Of a stretch of 64,000 bases of DNA, positions 8,815 through 19,281 are shown piece after piece (positions within the stretch are counted from its first letter, which is position 1; each line of letters starts with the position of its first letter). This DNA is from Ascidiimonas meishanensis. GTDB taxonomy: Bacteria > Bacteroidota > Bacteroidia > Flavobacteriales > Flavobacteriaceae. Both the position numbers and the translations under genes were made by a program. The DNA lies in contig NZ_JBBEXD010000011.1 in the NCBI RefSeq assembly GCF_037782385.1, positions 1 to 64,000 on the forward strand. Reading direction: 5' to 3'. A model generated the notes under the pieces. That model did no database searches. It was not told where the DNA came from and saw nothing but the letters and a program-made list of their open reading frames with translations.

Positions 8815-11800
8815 TATTGATAATTAACTTCTTCCTTGCCAGCCATAATCTCATCATATTCTTCTTTAGAACCTACAATAATATTATCGTATTCTCTCAT
8901 ACCTGTACCAGCAGGGATTTTATGACCCACAATTACATTTTCTTTTAACCCTTCAAGATTATCTACTTTACCACTTACTGCAGCTTCATTAAGCACTTTA
9001 GTAGTTTCCTGGAACGAGGCAGCAGAGATAAACGATTTAGTCTGCAACGAAGCTCTTGTAATACCTTGAAGTATTGGGGTTGCTGTGGCAGGAATTGCAT
9101 CTCTTGAGCTAACAAGATTCTTATCTGCTCTTCTCAAGATAGAATTCTCATCCCGTAACTCTCTTGGCGAAACAATTCTACCAGCCTTAAAGTTCGTAGA
9201 ATCTCCAGCATCTTCCACTACTTTCATTCCAAAAATCTCATCATTTTCCTGAATAAAGTCGTATTTATGAGCTAATTGTCCTTCAAGGAAGATGGTGTCT
9301 CCTGGGTCTTGAATTTGAACCTTACGCATCATTTGTCTAACCACTACCTCAAAGTGTTTATCATTAATTTTCACACCTTGAAGACGATATACTTCTTGAA
9401 CTTCATTGACCAAATATTGCTGAACTGCAGAAGGTCCTTTGATTTTGAGAATATCATCTGGTGTAATTGATCCATCAGACAATGGCATTCCTGCACGAAC
9501 ATAATCATTTTCTTGAACCAGAATCTGATTTGAAAGTTTTACAAGGTATTTTTTAATCTCACCAAGCTTAGACTCTACAATAATTTCACGGTTACCTCTT
9601 TTAATTTTACCAAAAGAAACCACTCCATCAATTTCCGACACCACCGCAGGGTTAGAAGGGTTTCTAGCTTCAAAGAGTTCTGTTACTCTTGGAAGACCTC
9701 CAGTAATATCTCCTGTTTTAGCAGACTTACGTGGAATCTTAACTAATACCTTTCCTTCTTTAATCTTCTCACCATCATCCACCATAATATGTGCTCCAAC
9801 TGGCAGGTTGTATGAGCGTAAAACTTCACCTTTCGCATCTTTGATAAGAAGCGTTGGAATTAATTTTTTATTACGAGACTCAGAAATTACTTTTTCCTGG
9901 AATCCAGTTTGCTCATCAATTTCAACCTGATATGTAACACCTTGATCCACGTTTTCATAAGCTATTTTCCCAGAGAATTCCGAGATAATTACGCCATTAT
10001 AAGGATCCCACTTACAAATCACATCACCTTCTTTAACCGTTTGTCCATTGGTTACAAAGATCTGAGACCCATAAGGTATATTACTTGTACTAAGGGTAAT
10101 GCCCGTTTTCTCGTCAATAAACTTAACCTCAGAAGTTCTTGAAATTACAATATCAACTTTTTCACCTTCAGCATTCTCTCCTTTAACAATTTTAAGATCT
10201 TCTATCTCAAGCTTGCTATTGAATTTTGTTTCAAGTTTATTTTCTTCTGAAATATTTCCTGCAATACCACCCACGTGAAATGTTCTAAGCGTAAGCTGTG
10301 TACCTGGTTCTCCAATAGATTGAGCTGCTACTACACCAACGGCCTCACCTTTTTGAACCATCTTACCAGTAGAAAGGTTTCTTCCATAACAATTCGCACA
10401 AACACCTCGTTTTGCTTCGCAAGTCAATGGAGATCTTACTTCTACAGATTCAACTGGTGATTCATTCACTTTTTTCAATTCTTTTTCGCTGATTTCCTGA
10501 CCAGCAAAAATTAGCTGTTCCTCCGTAATCGGATCAAAAACATCATGTAAAGCTACGCGACCAAGAATTCTTTCACCAAGTGATTCTACTATCTCATCAT
10601 TTTTCTTCAATGCAGAAACCTCTACACCTCTTAAAGTTCCACAATCTTCAATATTGATTATCACATCTTGTGAAACATCTACCAAACGTCTTGTTAAATA
10701 ACCCGCATCTGCAGTTTTAAGTGCTGTATCTGCAAGTCCTTTACGTGCACCGTGTGTAGAAATAAAATATTCAAGAATAGATAGTCCTTCTTTAAAGTTT
10801 GAAAGAATTGGATTCTCAATAATTTCTCCACCCCCAGCAGTTGATTTTTTAGGCTTCGCCATTAAACCACGCATACCGGTAAGTTGCCTAATTTGCTCTT
10901 TAGACCCCCTTGCTCCGGAGTCAAGCATCATGTATACAGAATTAAACCCTTGATTATCTTCACGGATTCGTTTCATTGCTAACTCTGTAAGTCCAGCGTT
11001 CGTTGAAGTCCATATATCAATAACCTGATTATAACGCTCATTATTAGTAATAAGCCCCATATTATAGTTCATCTTAATACCATCTACCTGAACATTGGCC
11101 TCATCAATCATTTTGTGCTTCTCTTGTGGAATAATAATATCCCCCAAACTAAATGAAAGTCCCCCTTGAAATGCAAAACGATATCCCATTTCTTTAATTC
11201 GATCCAAAAATTCTGCAGTGGTAGGAACGTTGGTCACTTTAAGAATATTACCAATAATATCTCTTAATGACTTTTTAGTTAATACCTCATTTACATATCC
11301 AGCAGCTTCAGGAACCACCTCGTTAAATAATACACGTCCAACGGTAGTCTCAATTATCTGAGGAACTAAATGCCCCGCCTCATTAAAGTCCATTGTACGC
11401 ACCTTAATCATTGCGTTCAAGTTTACTTTCTTTTCATTGAAAGCAATAGTGACTTCTTCTGGAGAATAAAACGTAAGCCCTTCACCTTTAACTGGCTGCT
11501 CTTCAGTAGATCTTCTTCCCTTGGTCATATAATATAAACCAAGTACCATATCCTGAGAAGGTACGGTAATTGGAGAACCATTAGCAGGGTTCAAAATATT
11601 ATGTGAAGCAAGCATTAAAAGTTGTGATTCTAAAATGGCTTCAGGCCCTAAAGGAAGGTGAACCGCCATTTGGTCACCATCAAAATCTGCATTAAAGGCA
11701 GTACATACTAGCGGGTGCAATTGAATTGCCTTACCTTCTATAAGCTTAGGTTGAAATGCTTGTATACCAAGACGGTGAAGTGTTGGAGCTCTATTGAGAA

Positions 11801-13115
11801 GCACAGGGTGTCCCTTAAGCACATTTTCTAAAATATCCCAAACTACAGGTTCCTTTTTATCAATAATTTTTTTGGCGGACTTTACGGTTTTAACAATTCC
11901 ACGTTCTATAAGCTTTCTAATTACAAAAGGCTTATAAAGTTCAGCTGCCATATCTTTTGGAAGTCCGCATTCAAACAATTTTAATTCAGGTCCTACAACA
12001 ATAACAGAACGTGCTGAATAATCTACACGTTTACCTAATAGGTTTTGACGAAAACGCCCTTGTTTTCCTTTAAGCGAATCTGAAAGTGACTTTAATGGTC
12101 TATTAGATTCTGTTTTAACTGCAGAAGCTTTTCTAGTATTATCAAACAAAGAATCTACAGATTCTTGAAGCATACGCTTTTCATTTCTTAAGATAACTTC
12201 AGGAGCTTTGATCTCCATAAGTCTTTTAAGACGATTGTTACGAATAATAACTCTACGGTATAAATCATTTAGATCTGAAGTAGCAAATCTACCCCCATCT
12301 AAAGGCACTAATGGACGTAATTCTGGTGGAATTACCGGAACCACTTTCATGATCATCCACTCTGGATTATTCTCACGGTTTGTTTGTGCTTCCCGAAGTG
12401 CTTCTACTACCTGAAGACGTTTTAACGCTTCTGTTTTACGTTGTTTGCTTGTCTCGTGATTTGCTTTATGTCTTAAATCATAAGAAAGTTCATCAAGTTT
12501 TATCCTTGAAAGGAGGTCTATAAGACACTCTGCTCCCATTTTGGCAATAAACTTATTAGGATCTGAATCTTCTAAATACTGATTCTCTGGTGGAAGTGTT
12601 TCTAAAATATTTAAATACTCCTCCTCAGTAAGAAAATCTAATTTCTTCAATTCTTCACCTTCAGCACTTTTGGCAATACCTGCTTGAATGACTACATATC
12701 TTTCATAATAGATAATCATATCAAGTTTCTTAGATGGTAATCCAAGTAAGTAACCAATTTTATTAGGCAATGATCTAAAATACCAAATATGCGCAACTGG
12801 TACTACTAAGTTAATATGCCCTACTCGATCTCTACGTACCTTTTTCTCCGTTACCTCTACCCCACATCTATCACATACGATTCCTTTGTAGCGTATTCTT
12901 TTGTACTTTCCACAAGCACATTCGTAATCCTTTACAGGACCAAAAATACGCTCACAAAATAAACCATCGCGCTCTGGCTTATGTGTTCTATAGTTAATAG
13001 TTTCAGGTTTTAGCACCTCACCTCTCGATTCTGCAAGAATTGATTCCGGAGAAGCTAAACCTATAGAGATTTTATTAAATCTCTGTACTGTATTCTTATC
13101 TTTTGCTCTAGCCAT
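8814..13115 (-). CDS. rpoC: DNA-directed RNA polymerase subunit beta'
   Basis: The 1433-residue protein carries the catalytic Mg-binding motif NADFDGD at residues 475-481, the N-terminal zinc site (C66, C68, C81, C84) and a second C-terminal zinc cluster around CEAKRGVCANC. With RpoB it forms the active centre of RNA polymerase. The length is normal for Bacteroidota. It starts 55 bases after rpoB and overlaps the DUF3467 gene by one base. Confidence 0.98.
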   Translation of the reverse strand: MARAKDKNTVQRFNKISIGLASPESILAESRGEVLKPETINYRTHKPERDGLFCERIFGPVKDYECACGKYKRIRYKGIVCDRCGVEVTEKKVRRDRVGHINLVVPVAHIWYFRSLPNKIGYLLGLPSKKLDMIIYYERYVVIQAGIAKSAEGEELKKLDFLTEEEYLNILETLPPENQYLEDSDPNKFIAKMGAECLIDLLSRIKLDELSYDLRHKANHETSKQRKTEALKRLQVVEALREAQTNRENNPEWMIMKVVPVIPPELRPLVPLDGGRFATSDLNDLYRRVIIRNNRLKRLMEIKAPEVILRNEKRMLQESVDSLFDNTRKASAVKTESNRPLKSLSDSLKGKQGRFRQNLLGKRVDYSARSVIVVGPELKLFECGLPKDMAAELYKPFVIRKLIERGIVKTVKSAKKIIDKKEPVVWDILENVLKGHPVLLNRAPTLHRLGIQAFQPKLIEGKAIQLHPLVCTAFNADFDGDQMAVHLPLGPEAILESQLLMLASHNILNPANGSPITVPSQDMVLGLYYMTKGRRSTEEQPVKGEGLTFYSPEEVTIAFNEKKVNLNAMIKVRTMDFNEAGHLVPQIIETTVGRVLFNEVVPEAAGYVNEVLTKKSLRDIIGNILKVTNVPTTAEFLDRIKEMGYRFAFQGGLSFSLGDIIIPQEKHKMIDEANVQVDGIKMNYNMGLITNNERYNQVIDIWTSTNAGLTELAMKRIREDNQGFNSVYMMLDSGARGSKEQIRQLTGMRGLMAKPKKSTAGGGEIIENPILSNFKEGLSILEYFISTHGARKGLADTALKTADAGYLTRRLVDVSQDVIINIEDCGTLRGVEVSALKKNDEIVESLGERILGRVALHDVFDPITEEQLIFAGQEISEKELKKVNESPVESVEVRSPLTCEAKRGVCANCYGRNLSTGKMVQKGEAVGVVAAQSIGEPGTQLTLRTFHVGGIAGNISEENKLETKFNSKLEIEDLKIVKGENAEGEKVDIVISRTSEVKFIDEKTGITLSTSNIPYGSQIFVTNGQTVKEGDVICKWDPYNGVIISEFSGKIAYENVDQGVTYQVEIDEQTGFQEKVISESRNKKLIPTLLIKDAKGEVLRSYNLPVGAHIMVDDGEKIKEGKVLVKIPRKSAKTGDITGGLPRVTELFEARNPSNPAVVSEIDGVVSFGKIKRGNREIIVESKLGEIKKYLVKLSNQILVQENDYVRAGMPLSDGSITPDDILKIKGPSAVQQYLVNEVQEVYRLQGVKINDKHFEVVVRQMMRKVQIQDPGDTIFLEGQLAHKYDFIQENDEIFGMKVVEDAGDSTNFKAGRIVSPRELRDENSILRRADKNLVSSRDAIPATATPILQGITRASLQTKSFISAASFQETTKVLNEAAVSGKVDNLEGLKENVIVGHKIPAGTGMREYDNIIVGSKEEYDEIMAGKEEVNYQ

Positions 13116-13170
13116 AATATAATGGTGATAATGAATTTAAGTGTGTTATTGTTAAAGCTTATACAAGCCT

Positions 13171-16100
13171 TTATTCTTCTAATCGTATGTCTAATCCAAG
13201 CCCTTTTAATTCATGCATTAATACATTGAATGATTCTGGCAAGCCTGGTTCAGGCATTGATTCTCCCTTAACAATAGATTCGTAAGTTTTAGCCCTACCA
13301 ATCACATCATCAGATTTAACTGTTAAAATCTCTCTAAGCGTACTTGATGCTCCATAAGCTTCTAGCGCCCAAACTTCCATCTCTCCAAAACGCTGACCAC
13401 CAAATTGGGCTTTACCACCTAATGGTTGCTGCGTAATTAAAGAGTAGGGGCCAATAGAACGTGCATGCATCTTATCATCTACCATGTGACCTAATTTAAG
13501 CATATAAATTACACCCACAGTAGCTGCCTGATCAAAACGCTCACCGGTTCCACCATCGTAAAGATACGTATGTCCAAATCTTGGAATACCCGCACTATCC
13601 GTAAGCTCATTAATTTGATCTAAAGAAGCTCCATCAAAAATAGGGGTAGCAAACTTTTTAGTAAGCTTTTGACCAGCCCATCCTAAAACAGTTTCATAAA
13701 TCTGACCTATATTCATACGAGAAGGTACACCTAATGGATTCAACACGATATCTACAGGAGTTCCGTCTTCTAAGAAAGGCATATCTTCATCACGTACAAT
13801 ACGTGCTACAATACCTTTATTACCGTGACGACCTGCCATCTTATCTCCTACCTTAAGTTTACGCTTCTTAGCGATATATACCTTAGCCAATTTCATGATA
13901 CCAGCTGGAAGCTCATCACCTACAGATATCGTAAATTTATCTCTTCTTAAAGACCCCTGAAGATCGTTTAATTTGATTTTAAAATTATGAAGCAGATCTG
14001 CAACTAACGTGTTTGTATTATTATCTGTAGTCCAGCTACCAGAAACAAGGTGTGCAAAATCTTCTACTGCATGAAGCATTTTAAGAGTATACTTTTTACC
14101 TTTTGGAAGTACTTCTTCACCTAAGTCGTTCAATACTCCTTGTGAAGTTTTACCATTTACAAGGGCAAAAAGTTTTTCAATAAGTACATCTTTCAATTGC
14201 TCAAACTTAGAAGCGTATTCCATTTCAAGTTTTGAAACATCTTCTTTATCTTTTGCTCGTTTGCGCTTATCCTTTATAGCTCTACTAAATAACTTCTTAT
14301 CTATCACTACTCCCCTTAATGAAGGAGAAGCTTTTAAAGAAGCATCTTTAACATCTCCTGCCTTATCACCAAAGATTGCACGAAGTAATTTTTCTTCCGG
14401 TGTTGGATCAGACTCTCCTTTTGGCGTAATCTTTCCAATTAAAATATCACCAGGTTTCACTTCTGCTCCTATACGAATCATACCGTGTTCATCTAGATCC
14501 TTAGTGGCCTCTTCAGAAACATTTGGTATATCATTAGTTAATTCTTCTGCTCCAAGTTTTGTATCTCTAACCTCAAGCGAATATTCATCTATATGAATGG
14601 AAGTAAAAATATCTTCTCTAACCACTTTCTCAGAAATTACAATCGCATCTTCAAAATTATAACCTTTCCAAGGCATGAAGGCAACTTTTAAATTTCTTCC
14701 CAAAGCAAGTTCTCCTTGCTGAGTAGCATAGCCTTCGCAAAGTACCTGTCCTTTAGAAACTCTATCTCCTTTACGAACGATAGGTTTTAAGTTAATAGAA
14801 GTTCCCTGATTTGTTTTTCTAAATTTAATGAGGTTGTACGTTTTAGAGTCATCATCAAAACTCACCAAGCGTTCTTCTTCAGTTCGATCATATTTGATAG
14901 AAATCTTATTGGCATCTACATATTCTACAGCTCCGTTTCCTTCGGCATTAATTAAAACACGCGAATCTGAAGCCACCTGACGTTCCAATCCTGTTCCAAC
15001 TATTGGAGATTCTGGACGAAGTAGCGGTACAGCTTGACGCATCATGTTTGATCCCATTAGTGCCCGGTTTGCATCATCGTGCTCTAAAAATGGAATTAGA
15101 GATGCAGAAATAGAAGCAATTTGATTTGGCGCTACATCTGTATAATGTACCTGACTAGGGTCTACTACAGGAAAATCTCCTTCTTCCCTAGCAATTACCT
15201 TATCCGTATTGATAGTTCCATCTTCCGTTAATGGAATATTTGCCTGTGCTATCAAACGCTCTTCTTCTTCTTCTGCACTCAGATAAATAATTTCACTTAA
15301 ATCAACTTTTCCTTCTGTAACTTTTCTATAAGGAGTTTCAATGAACCCCATACTATTAATTTTTGCAAATACACTGAGGGAAGAAATTAAACCAATATTG
15401 GGTCCTTCAGGTGTTTCAATAGGACAAAGTCTTCCATAGTGAGTGTAGTGAACATCTCGAACCTCAAAACCTGCTCTTTCTCTTGAAAGTCCCCCTGGTC
15501 CTAAAGCAGACAACCTTCTTTTATGCGTAATCTCAGCCAATGGATTTGTTTGATCCATAAATTGAGACAACTGATTAGTTCCAAAGAATGAATTAATAAC
15601 AGAAGAGAGCGTTTTTGCATTAATAAGATCAATAGGAGTAAATACCTCATTATCTCTTACATTCATTCGTTCTCTAATAGTTCTTGCCATTCTTGCAAGA
15701 CCTACACCAAATTGTGCTGATAGTTGTTCTCCTACTGTTCTTACCCTTCTATTAGAAAGGTGATCAATATCATCAATCTCAGCTTTTGAGTTAATAAGCT
15801 CAATAAGATATTTTACGATGGTAATAATATCGTCTTTGGTAAGCACCTGCTTATCCATTTCAATATTTAGTCCCAATTTTTTATTCATCCTATAACGTCC
15901 AACATCACCTAAATTGTAACGTTGATCTGAAAAGAACAATTTATCAATAATTCCACGAGCAGTTTCTTCATCTGGTGGTTCTGCGTTACGCAACTGCCTG
16001 TATATATGTTCTACTGCCTCTTTTTCTGAGTTGGTAGGATCCTTTTGTAAAGTATTATGAATAATTGCGTAGTCCGCAGATAGATTCTCTTCCTTATGTA

Positions 16101-16980
16101 ATAAAATTGTTTTTACATCTGCTTCCAGAATATCATCTAAATGATCCTTTTCAAGAACCGTATCTCTGTCTAATACAATTTCATTTCGCTCAATAGAAAC
16201 AACTTCACCAGTATCTTCATCTACGAAATCTTCATGCCATGTATTAAGCACACGAGCAGCTAATTTTCTTCCTAAAACTTTCTTAAGACCACTTTTTGAC
16301 ACTTTTACCTCTTCGGCAAGGTCAAATATCTCAAGAATGTCTTTATCTCTCTCAAATCCTATAGCACGGAAAAGTGTTGTTACGGGTAATTTCTTTTTTC
16401 TATCAATATAGGCATACATAACGCTATTGATATCGGTAGCGAATTCAATCCATGAACCTTTGAACGGTATTACTCTGGCAGAATACAACTTAGTCCCATT
16501 GGCATGGAAAGATTGACCGAAGAAAACACCTGGTGATCTATGTAATTGAGAAACTACTACTCTTTCTGCTCCGTTTATTACAAATGTACCTGACGGTGTC
16601 ATATAAGGAATAGTACCCAAATATACATCCTGCACAATGGTCTCGAAATCTTCGTGTTCCGGATCTGTACAGTATAATTTTAAACGCGCTTTTAAAGGAA
16701 CGCTATAAGTTAGACCTCTTTCAATACACTCCTGTATGGAATATCTAGGAGGATCAACAAAGTAATCTAAAAACTCAAGAACAAATTGGTTTCGAGCATC
16801 CGTGATTGGAAAATTTTCCATGAAGGTGTTGTAGAGCCCTTCATCCCCTCTTTCCTCAGGTTTAGTCTCCAGTTGAAAAAAATCCTGGAATGATTTGATC
16901 TGAATGTCTAAGAAATCCGGATAATTCGGTGTATTCTTAGCTGAGGCAAAATTTAATCTTTCAGTCTGATTTGTGAACAT
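13171..16980 (-). CDS. rpoB: DNA-directed RNA polymerase subunit beta
   Basis: The 1269-residue protein has the RpoB hallmarks, including the rifampicin-region segment FGTNQLSQFMDQTNPLAEI, HKRRLSALGPGG and the C-terminal GGKAQFGGQRFGEMEVWALE. I place the start at the ATG at 16980 (MFTNQTER); the in-frame TTG at 16983 immediately before it adds one residue and is less likely. Between rplL and this gene lie a long hairpin and a palindrome that probably tune its transcription relative to the ribosomal proteins. Confidence 0.97.
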   Translation of the reverse strand: MFTNQTERLNFASAKNTPNYPDFLDIQIKSFQDFFQLETKPEERGDEGLYNTFMENFPITDARNQFVLEFLDYFVDPPRYSIQECIERGLTYSVPLKARLKLYCTDPEHEDFETIVQDVYLGTIPYMTPSGTFVINGAERVVVSQLHRSPGVFFGQSFHANGTKLYSARVIPFKGSWIEFATDINSVMYAYIDRKKKLPVTTLFRAIGFERDKDILEIFDLAEEVKVSKSGLKKVLGRKLAARVLNTWHEDFVDEDTGEVVSIERNEIVLDRDTVLEKDHLDDILEADVKTILLHKEENLSADYAIIHNTLQKDPTNSEKEAVEHIYRQLRNAEPPDEETARGIIDKLFFSDQRYNLGDVGRYRMNKKLGLNIEMDKQVLTKDDIITIVKYLIELINSKAEIDDIDHLSNRRVRTVGEQLSAQFGVGLARMARTIRERMNVRDNEVFTPIDLINAKTLSSVINSFFGTNQLSQFMDQTNPLAEITHKRRLSALGPGGLSRERAGFEVRDVHYTHYGRLCPIETPEGPNIGLISSLSVFAKINSMGFIETPYRKVTEGKVDLSEIIYLSAEEEEERLIAQANIPLTEDGTINTDKVIAREEGDFPVVDPSQVHYTDVAPNQIASISASLIPFLEHDDANRALMGSNMMRQAVPLLRPESPIVGTGLERQVASDSRVLINAEGNGAVEYVDANKISIKYDRTEEERLVSFDDDSKTYNLIKFRKTNQGTSINLKPIVRKGDRVSKGQVLCEGYATQQGELALGRNLKVAFMPWKGYNFEDAIVISEKVVREDIFTSIHIDEYSLEVRDTKLGAEELTNDIPNVSEEATKDLDEHGMIRIGAEVKPGDILIGKITPKGESDPTPEEKLLRAIFGDKAGDVKDASLKASPSLRGVVIDKKLFSRAIKDKRKRAKDKEDVSKLEMEYASKFEQLKDVLIEKLFALVNGKTSQGVLNDLGEEVLPKGKKYTLKMLHAVEDFAHLVSGSWTTDNNTNTLVADLLHNFKIKLNDLQGSLRRDKFTISVGDELPAGIMKLAKVYIAKKRKLKVGDKMAGRHGNKGIVARIVRDEDMPFLEDGTPVDIVLNPLGVPSRMNIGQIYETVLGWAGQKLTKKFATPIFDGASLDQINELTDSAGIPRFGHTYLYDGGTGERFDQAATVGVIYMLKLGHMVDDKMHARSIGPYSLITQQPLGGKAQFGGQRFGEMEVWALEAYGASSTLREILTVKSDDVIGRAKTYESIVKGESMPEPGLPESFNVLMHELKGLGLDIRLEE

Positions 16981-17017
16981 CAATGGACAAATTTTGATTA
17001 AAATAAAAATAATAAAT

Positions 17018-17038
17018 CGTATATAGTGTTTATATACG
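17018..17038. repeat. Perfect inverted repeat in the rplL-rpoB gap
   Basis: CGTATATA and TATATACG (17018-17025 and 17031-17038) form a perfect 8-bp inverted repeat around a 5-base centre, followed on the minus strand by AT-rich leader. It may be a second RNA hairpin of the rpoB leader or a protein-binding site; the sequence does not decide. Confidence 0.6.
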
Positions 17039-17044
17039 CAAAAG

Positions 17045-17083
17045 GGTTTAGGTCTTAAGGAGATTTTTCCTAAGACCTAAACC
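17045..17083 (-). terminator. Attenuator-like hairpin between rplL and rpoB
   Basis: A long stem (GGTTTAGGTCTTA.GGA with TCC.TAAGACCTAAACC; 16-17 positions per arm with one A-A mismatch) is followed on the minus strand only by CCTTTTG, a short T tract. A second small stem (CCAAG/CTTGG, 17082-17100) precedes it. A strong stem with a weak T tract fits partial termination, as known between rplL and rpoB in Escherichia coli, where it lowers beta/beta' output relative to L7/L12. The effect here is inferred. Confidence 0.7.
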
Positions 17084-17105
17084 AAGTTTTTAAAGCTTGG
17101 CGAGC

Positions 17106-17483
17106 TTACTTAAGCTCAACCTCTGCTCCAGCGTCTTCTAAAGACTTCTTAAGACCTTCGGCCTCATCTTTAGAAATACCTTCTTTTACTGCAGTTGGTG
17201 CACCATCAACAATATCTTTAGCTTCTTTAAGCCCAAGACCTGTAAGCTCTTTTACCAACTTAACAACTGCTAATTTTGAACCACCTGCTGCTTTAAGGAT
17301 TACGTCGAATTCTGATTTTTCTTCAGCTGCTTCTCCGCCACCTGCTGCTGCACCACCTGCTACTGCTACTGCAGCTGCTGCAGGCTCAATGCCATATTCT
17401 TCTTTAAGTATATCAGCTAACTCATTAACTTCTTTTACAGTTAAGTTAACTAATTGTTCTGCGAATTCTTTTAAATCTGCCAT
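17106..17483 (-). CDS. rplL: 50S ribosomal protein bL12 (L7/L12)
   Basis: The 125-residue acidic protein has the bL12 layout: an N-terminal dimerisation helix (LVNLTVKEVNELADILKEE), an Ala/Gly-rich hinge (about 34-55) and the C-terminal factor-binding domain with GGSKLAVVKLVKELTGLGLK. It forms the ribosomal stalk that recruits translational GTPases. It follows rplJ by about 50 bases and precedes the rpoB attenuator. Confidence 0.98.
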   Translation of the reverse strand: MADLKEFAEQLVNLTVKEVNELADILKEEYGIEPAAAAVAVAGGAAAGGGEAAEEKSEFDVILKAAGGSKLAVVKLVKELTGLGLKEAKDIVDGAPTAVKEGISKDEAEGLKKSLEDAGAEVELK

Positions 17484-17533
17484 TTTCTACCGTTTTAAAA
17501 ATTTTAATATAATGATTATAAGTGCGTACTAAT

Positions 17534-18049
17534 TTATTTCTCTGATAAAGTCTTGAGAATTCCTGCCAATTTACCTCCACCTGATTTAAGTGCAGATACA
17601 ACGTTTTTAGCAGGAGATTGTAATAAGCCAATAATATCGCCAATTACCTCTTCTTTAGATTTAATGTTTACCAGATTATCCAATTGCTCATCCCCTAAAT
17701 AAATTGCTTCTTCAATAAAAGCACCTTTAAGTAATGGCTTTTCAGATTTTTTACGAAACTCTTTGATAAGCTTTGCAGGCTTATTCCCAGTTGGAGCAAA
17801 CATTAAAGAGGTATTACCCTTTAATACCGATGGCAATTCACCAAAGTCCTTATCTGAAGCTTCCATTGCTTTTGAAAGCAATGTATTTTTAACTACTGCA
17901 AGTTTAATATCTGCCTTGAAACAAGCTCTTCTTAATCTAGAGGTTGTATCGGCATCCAAACCTGATATGTCTGCTAAATAAATGATTGTGTTATCAGCTA
18001 ACTGCGCAGTTAAATCTTCTATTACCGTTGATTTTTCTTCTCTAGTCAT
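17534..18049 (-). CDS. rplJ: 50S ribosomal protein uL10
   Basis: This 171-residue stalk base protein starts MTREEKSTVIEDLTAQLAD and has the conserved VVKNTLLSKAME region and a C-terminal helix that carries bL12 dimers. It lies 22 bases after rplA and directly before rplL, in the standard order. Confidence 0.97.
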   Translation of the reverse strand: MTREEKSTVIEDLTAQLADNTIIYLADISGLDADTTSRLRRACFKADIKLAVVKNTLLSKAMEASDKDFGELPSVLKGNTSLMFAPTGNKPAKLIKEFRKKSEKPLLKGAFIEEAIYLGDEQLDNLVNIKSKEEVIGDIIGLLQSPAKNVVSALKSGGGKLAGILKTLSEK

Positions 18050-18071
18050 GTTTAAAAATATTAACTACCAA

Positions 18072-18761
18072 TTAAAATGATTTATGATCTAAGGGTATTC
18101 CAGGACTCATAGTGCTAGACATACTGATACTCTTTATATAAGTACCTTTAGATGCAGTTGGCTTTAATTTCACAATTGTCTGTATTAATTCGTTTGCATT
18201 ACCTGCAATTTTATCAGCACTGAAAGAAGCTTTTCCAACAGCAGCGTGAACTATACCAGTCTTATCAACCTTAAAATCAATTTTACCTGCCTTTACCTCG
18301 GAAACCGCTTTAGCTACATCCATAGTAACTGTACCAGTTTTTGGATTAGGCATTAAACCTCTAGGACCTAATATTCTACCTAGCGGGCCTAATTTCCCCA
18401 TAACACTAGGCATTGTAATAATCACGTCAACGTCTGTCCAACCATCCTTAATTTTTTGAAGAAACTCATCAAGTCCTACATAATCAGCACCAGCTTCTTT
18501 AGCTTCAGTCTCTTTATCTGGAGTTACCAAAGCAAGTACTTTAACATCTTTACCTGTTCCGTGAGGTAACGTAACCACTCCACGAACCATTTGATTTGCT
18601 TTACGAGGATCTACTCCTAAACGTATTGCCAAATCAACAGATGCATCAAACTTTGTATTTGTAATTTCTTTTACTAATGCAGAAGCCTCAGAAACAGAAT
18701 AAAATTTATTTTTATCTATTTTAGAAAGTGCTTCTTTATGTTTTTTAGTCAATTTTGCCAT
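18072..18761 (-). CDS. rplA: 50S ribosomal protein uL1
   Basis: The 229-residue protein contains uL1 signatures such as VDLAIRLGVDPRKANQMVRG and GRILGPRGLMPNPKTGTV, the latter from the rRNA-binding surface. It forms the mobile L1 stalk at the E site. In many bacteria L1 also represses its own rplKA mRNA; no L1-like mRNA site was checked here. It follows rplK by 18 bases. Confidence 0.98.
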   Translation of the reverse strand: MAKLTKKHKEALSKIDKNKFYSVSEASALVKEITNTKFDASVDLAIRLGVDPRKANQMVRGVVTLPHGTGKDVKVLALVTPDKETEAKEAGADYVGLDEFLQKIKDGWTDVDVIITMPSVMGKLGPLGRILGPRGLMPNPKTGTVTMDVAKAVSEVKAGKIDFKVDKTGIVHAAVGKASFSADKIAGNANELIQTIVKLKPTASKGTYIKSISMSSTMSPGIPLDHKSF

Positions 18762-18779
18762 TTCAAAATGCTTTAAAAA

Positions 18780-19217
18780 TTAAAAAGGTCTGTCACCAGA
18801 TACCGTTAATCCCATAGACCTTGCAGTTCCTGCTAGCATACTCATTGCTGATTCAATGGTAAATGCATTTAAATCCTGCATTTTATCCTCTGCGATAGTC
18901 TTTAATTGATCCCAAGTAACACTACCTACTTTTTTACGGTTAGGCTCACCAGATCCACTTTTAATCTTTGCCGCTTCCAATAACTGAACTGCCGCTGGCG
19001 GTGTTTTAACGATAAATTCAAAAGACTTATCCTTATAGACGGTGATAACAACTGGTAAAACCTTTCCAGGCTTATCCTGAGTTCTAGCATTAAATTGCTT
19101 ACAAAACTCCATGATGTTAACTCCGGCAGCACCTAAAGCGGGTCCAACCGGTGGCGACGGATTCGCAGCACCTCCCCTAACTTGTAGTTTAACTACTTTA
19201 CTTACTTCTTTTGCCAT
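18780..19217 (-). CDS. rplK: 50S ribosomal protein uL11
   Basis: The 145-residue protein starts MAKEVSKVVKLQVRGGAANP, with the N-terminal domain motif PPVGPALGAAGVNIMEFCKQFN and a C-terminal rRNA-binding domain that includes GSVTWDQL and MLAGTARSMG. It is part of the GTPase-associated centre. It lies downstream of nusG with a 64-base gap. Confidence 0.98.
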   Translation of the reverse strand: MAKEVSKVVKLQVRGGAANPSPPVGPALGAAGVNIMEFCKQFNARTQDKPGKVLPVVITVYKDKSFEFIVKTPPAAVQLLEAAKIKSGSGEPNRKKVGSVTWDQLKTIAEDKMQDLNAFTIESAMSMLAGTARSMGLTVSGDRPF

Positions 19218-19281
19218 TGTTTAATTTAATTTATAGAACGCATTCAATTGGAAGCCAAACACATTCTTTTATGTAACAGTT

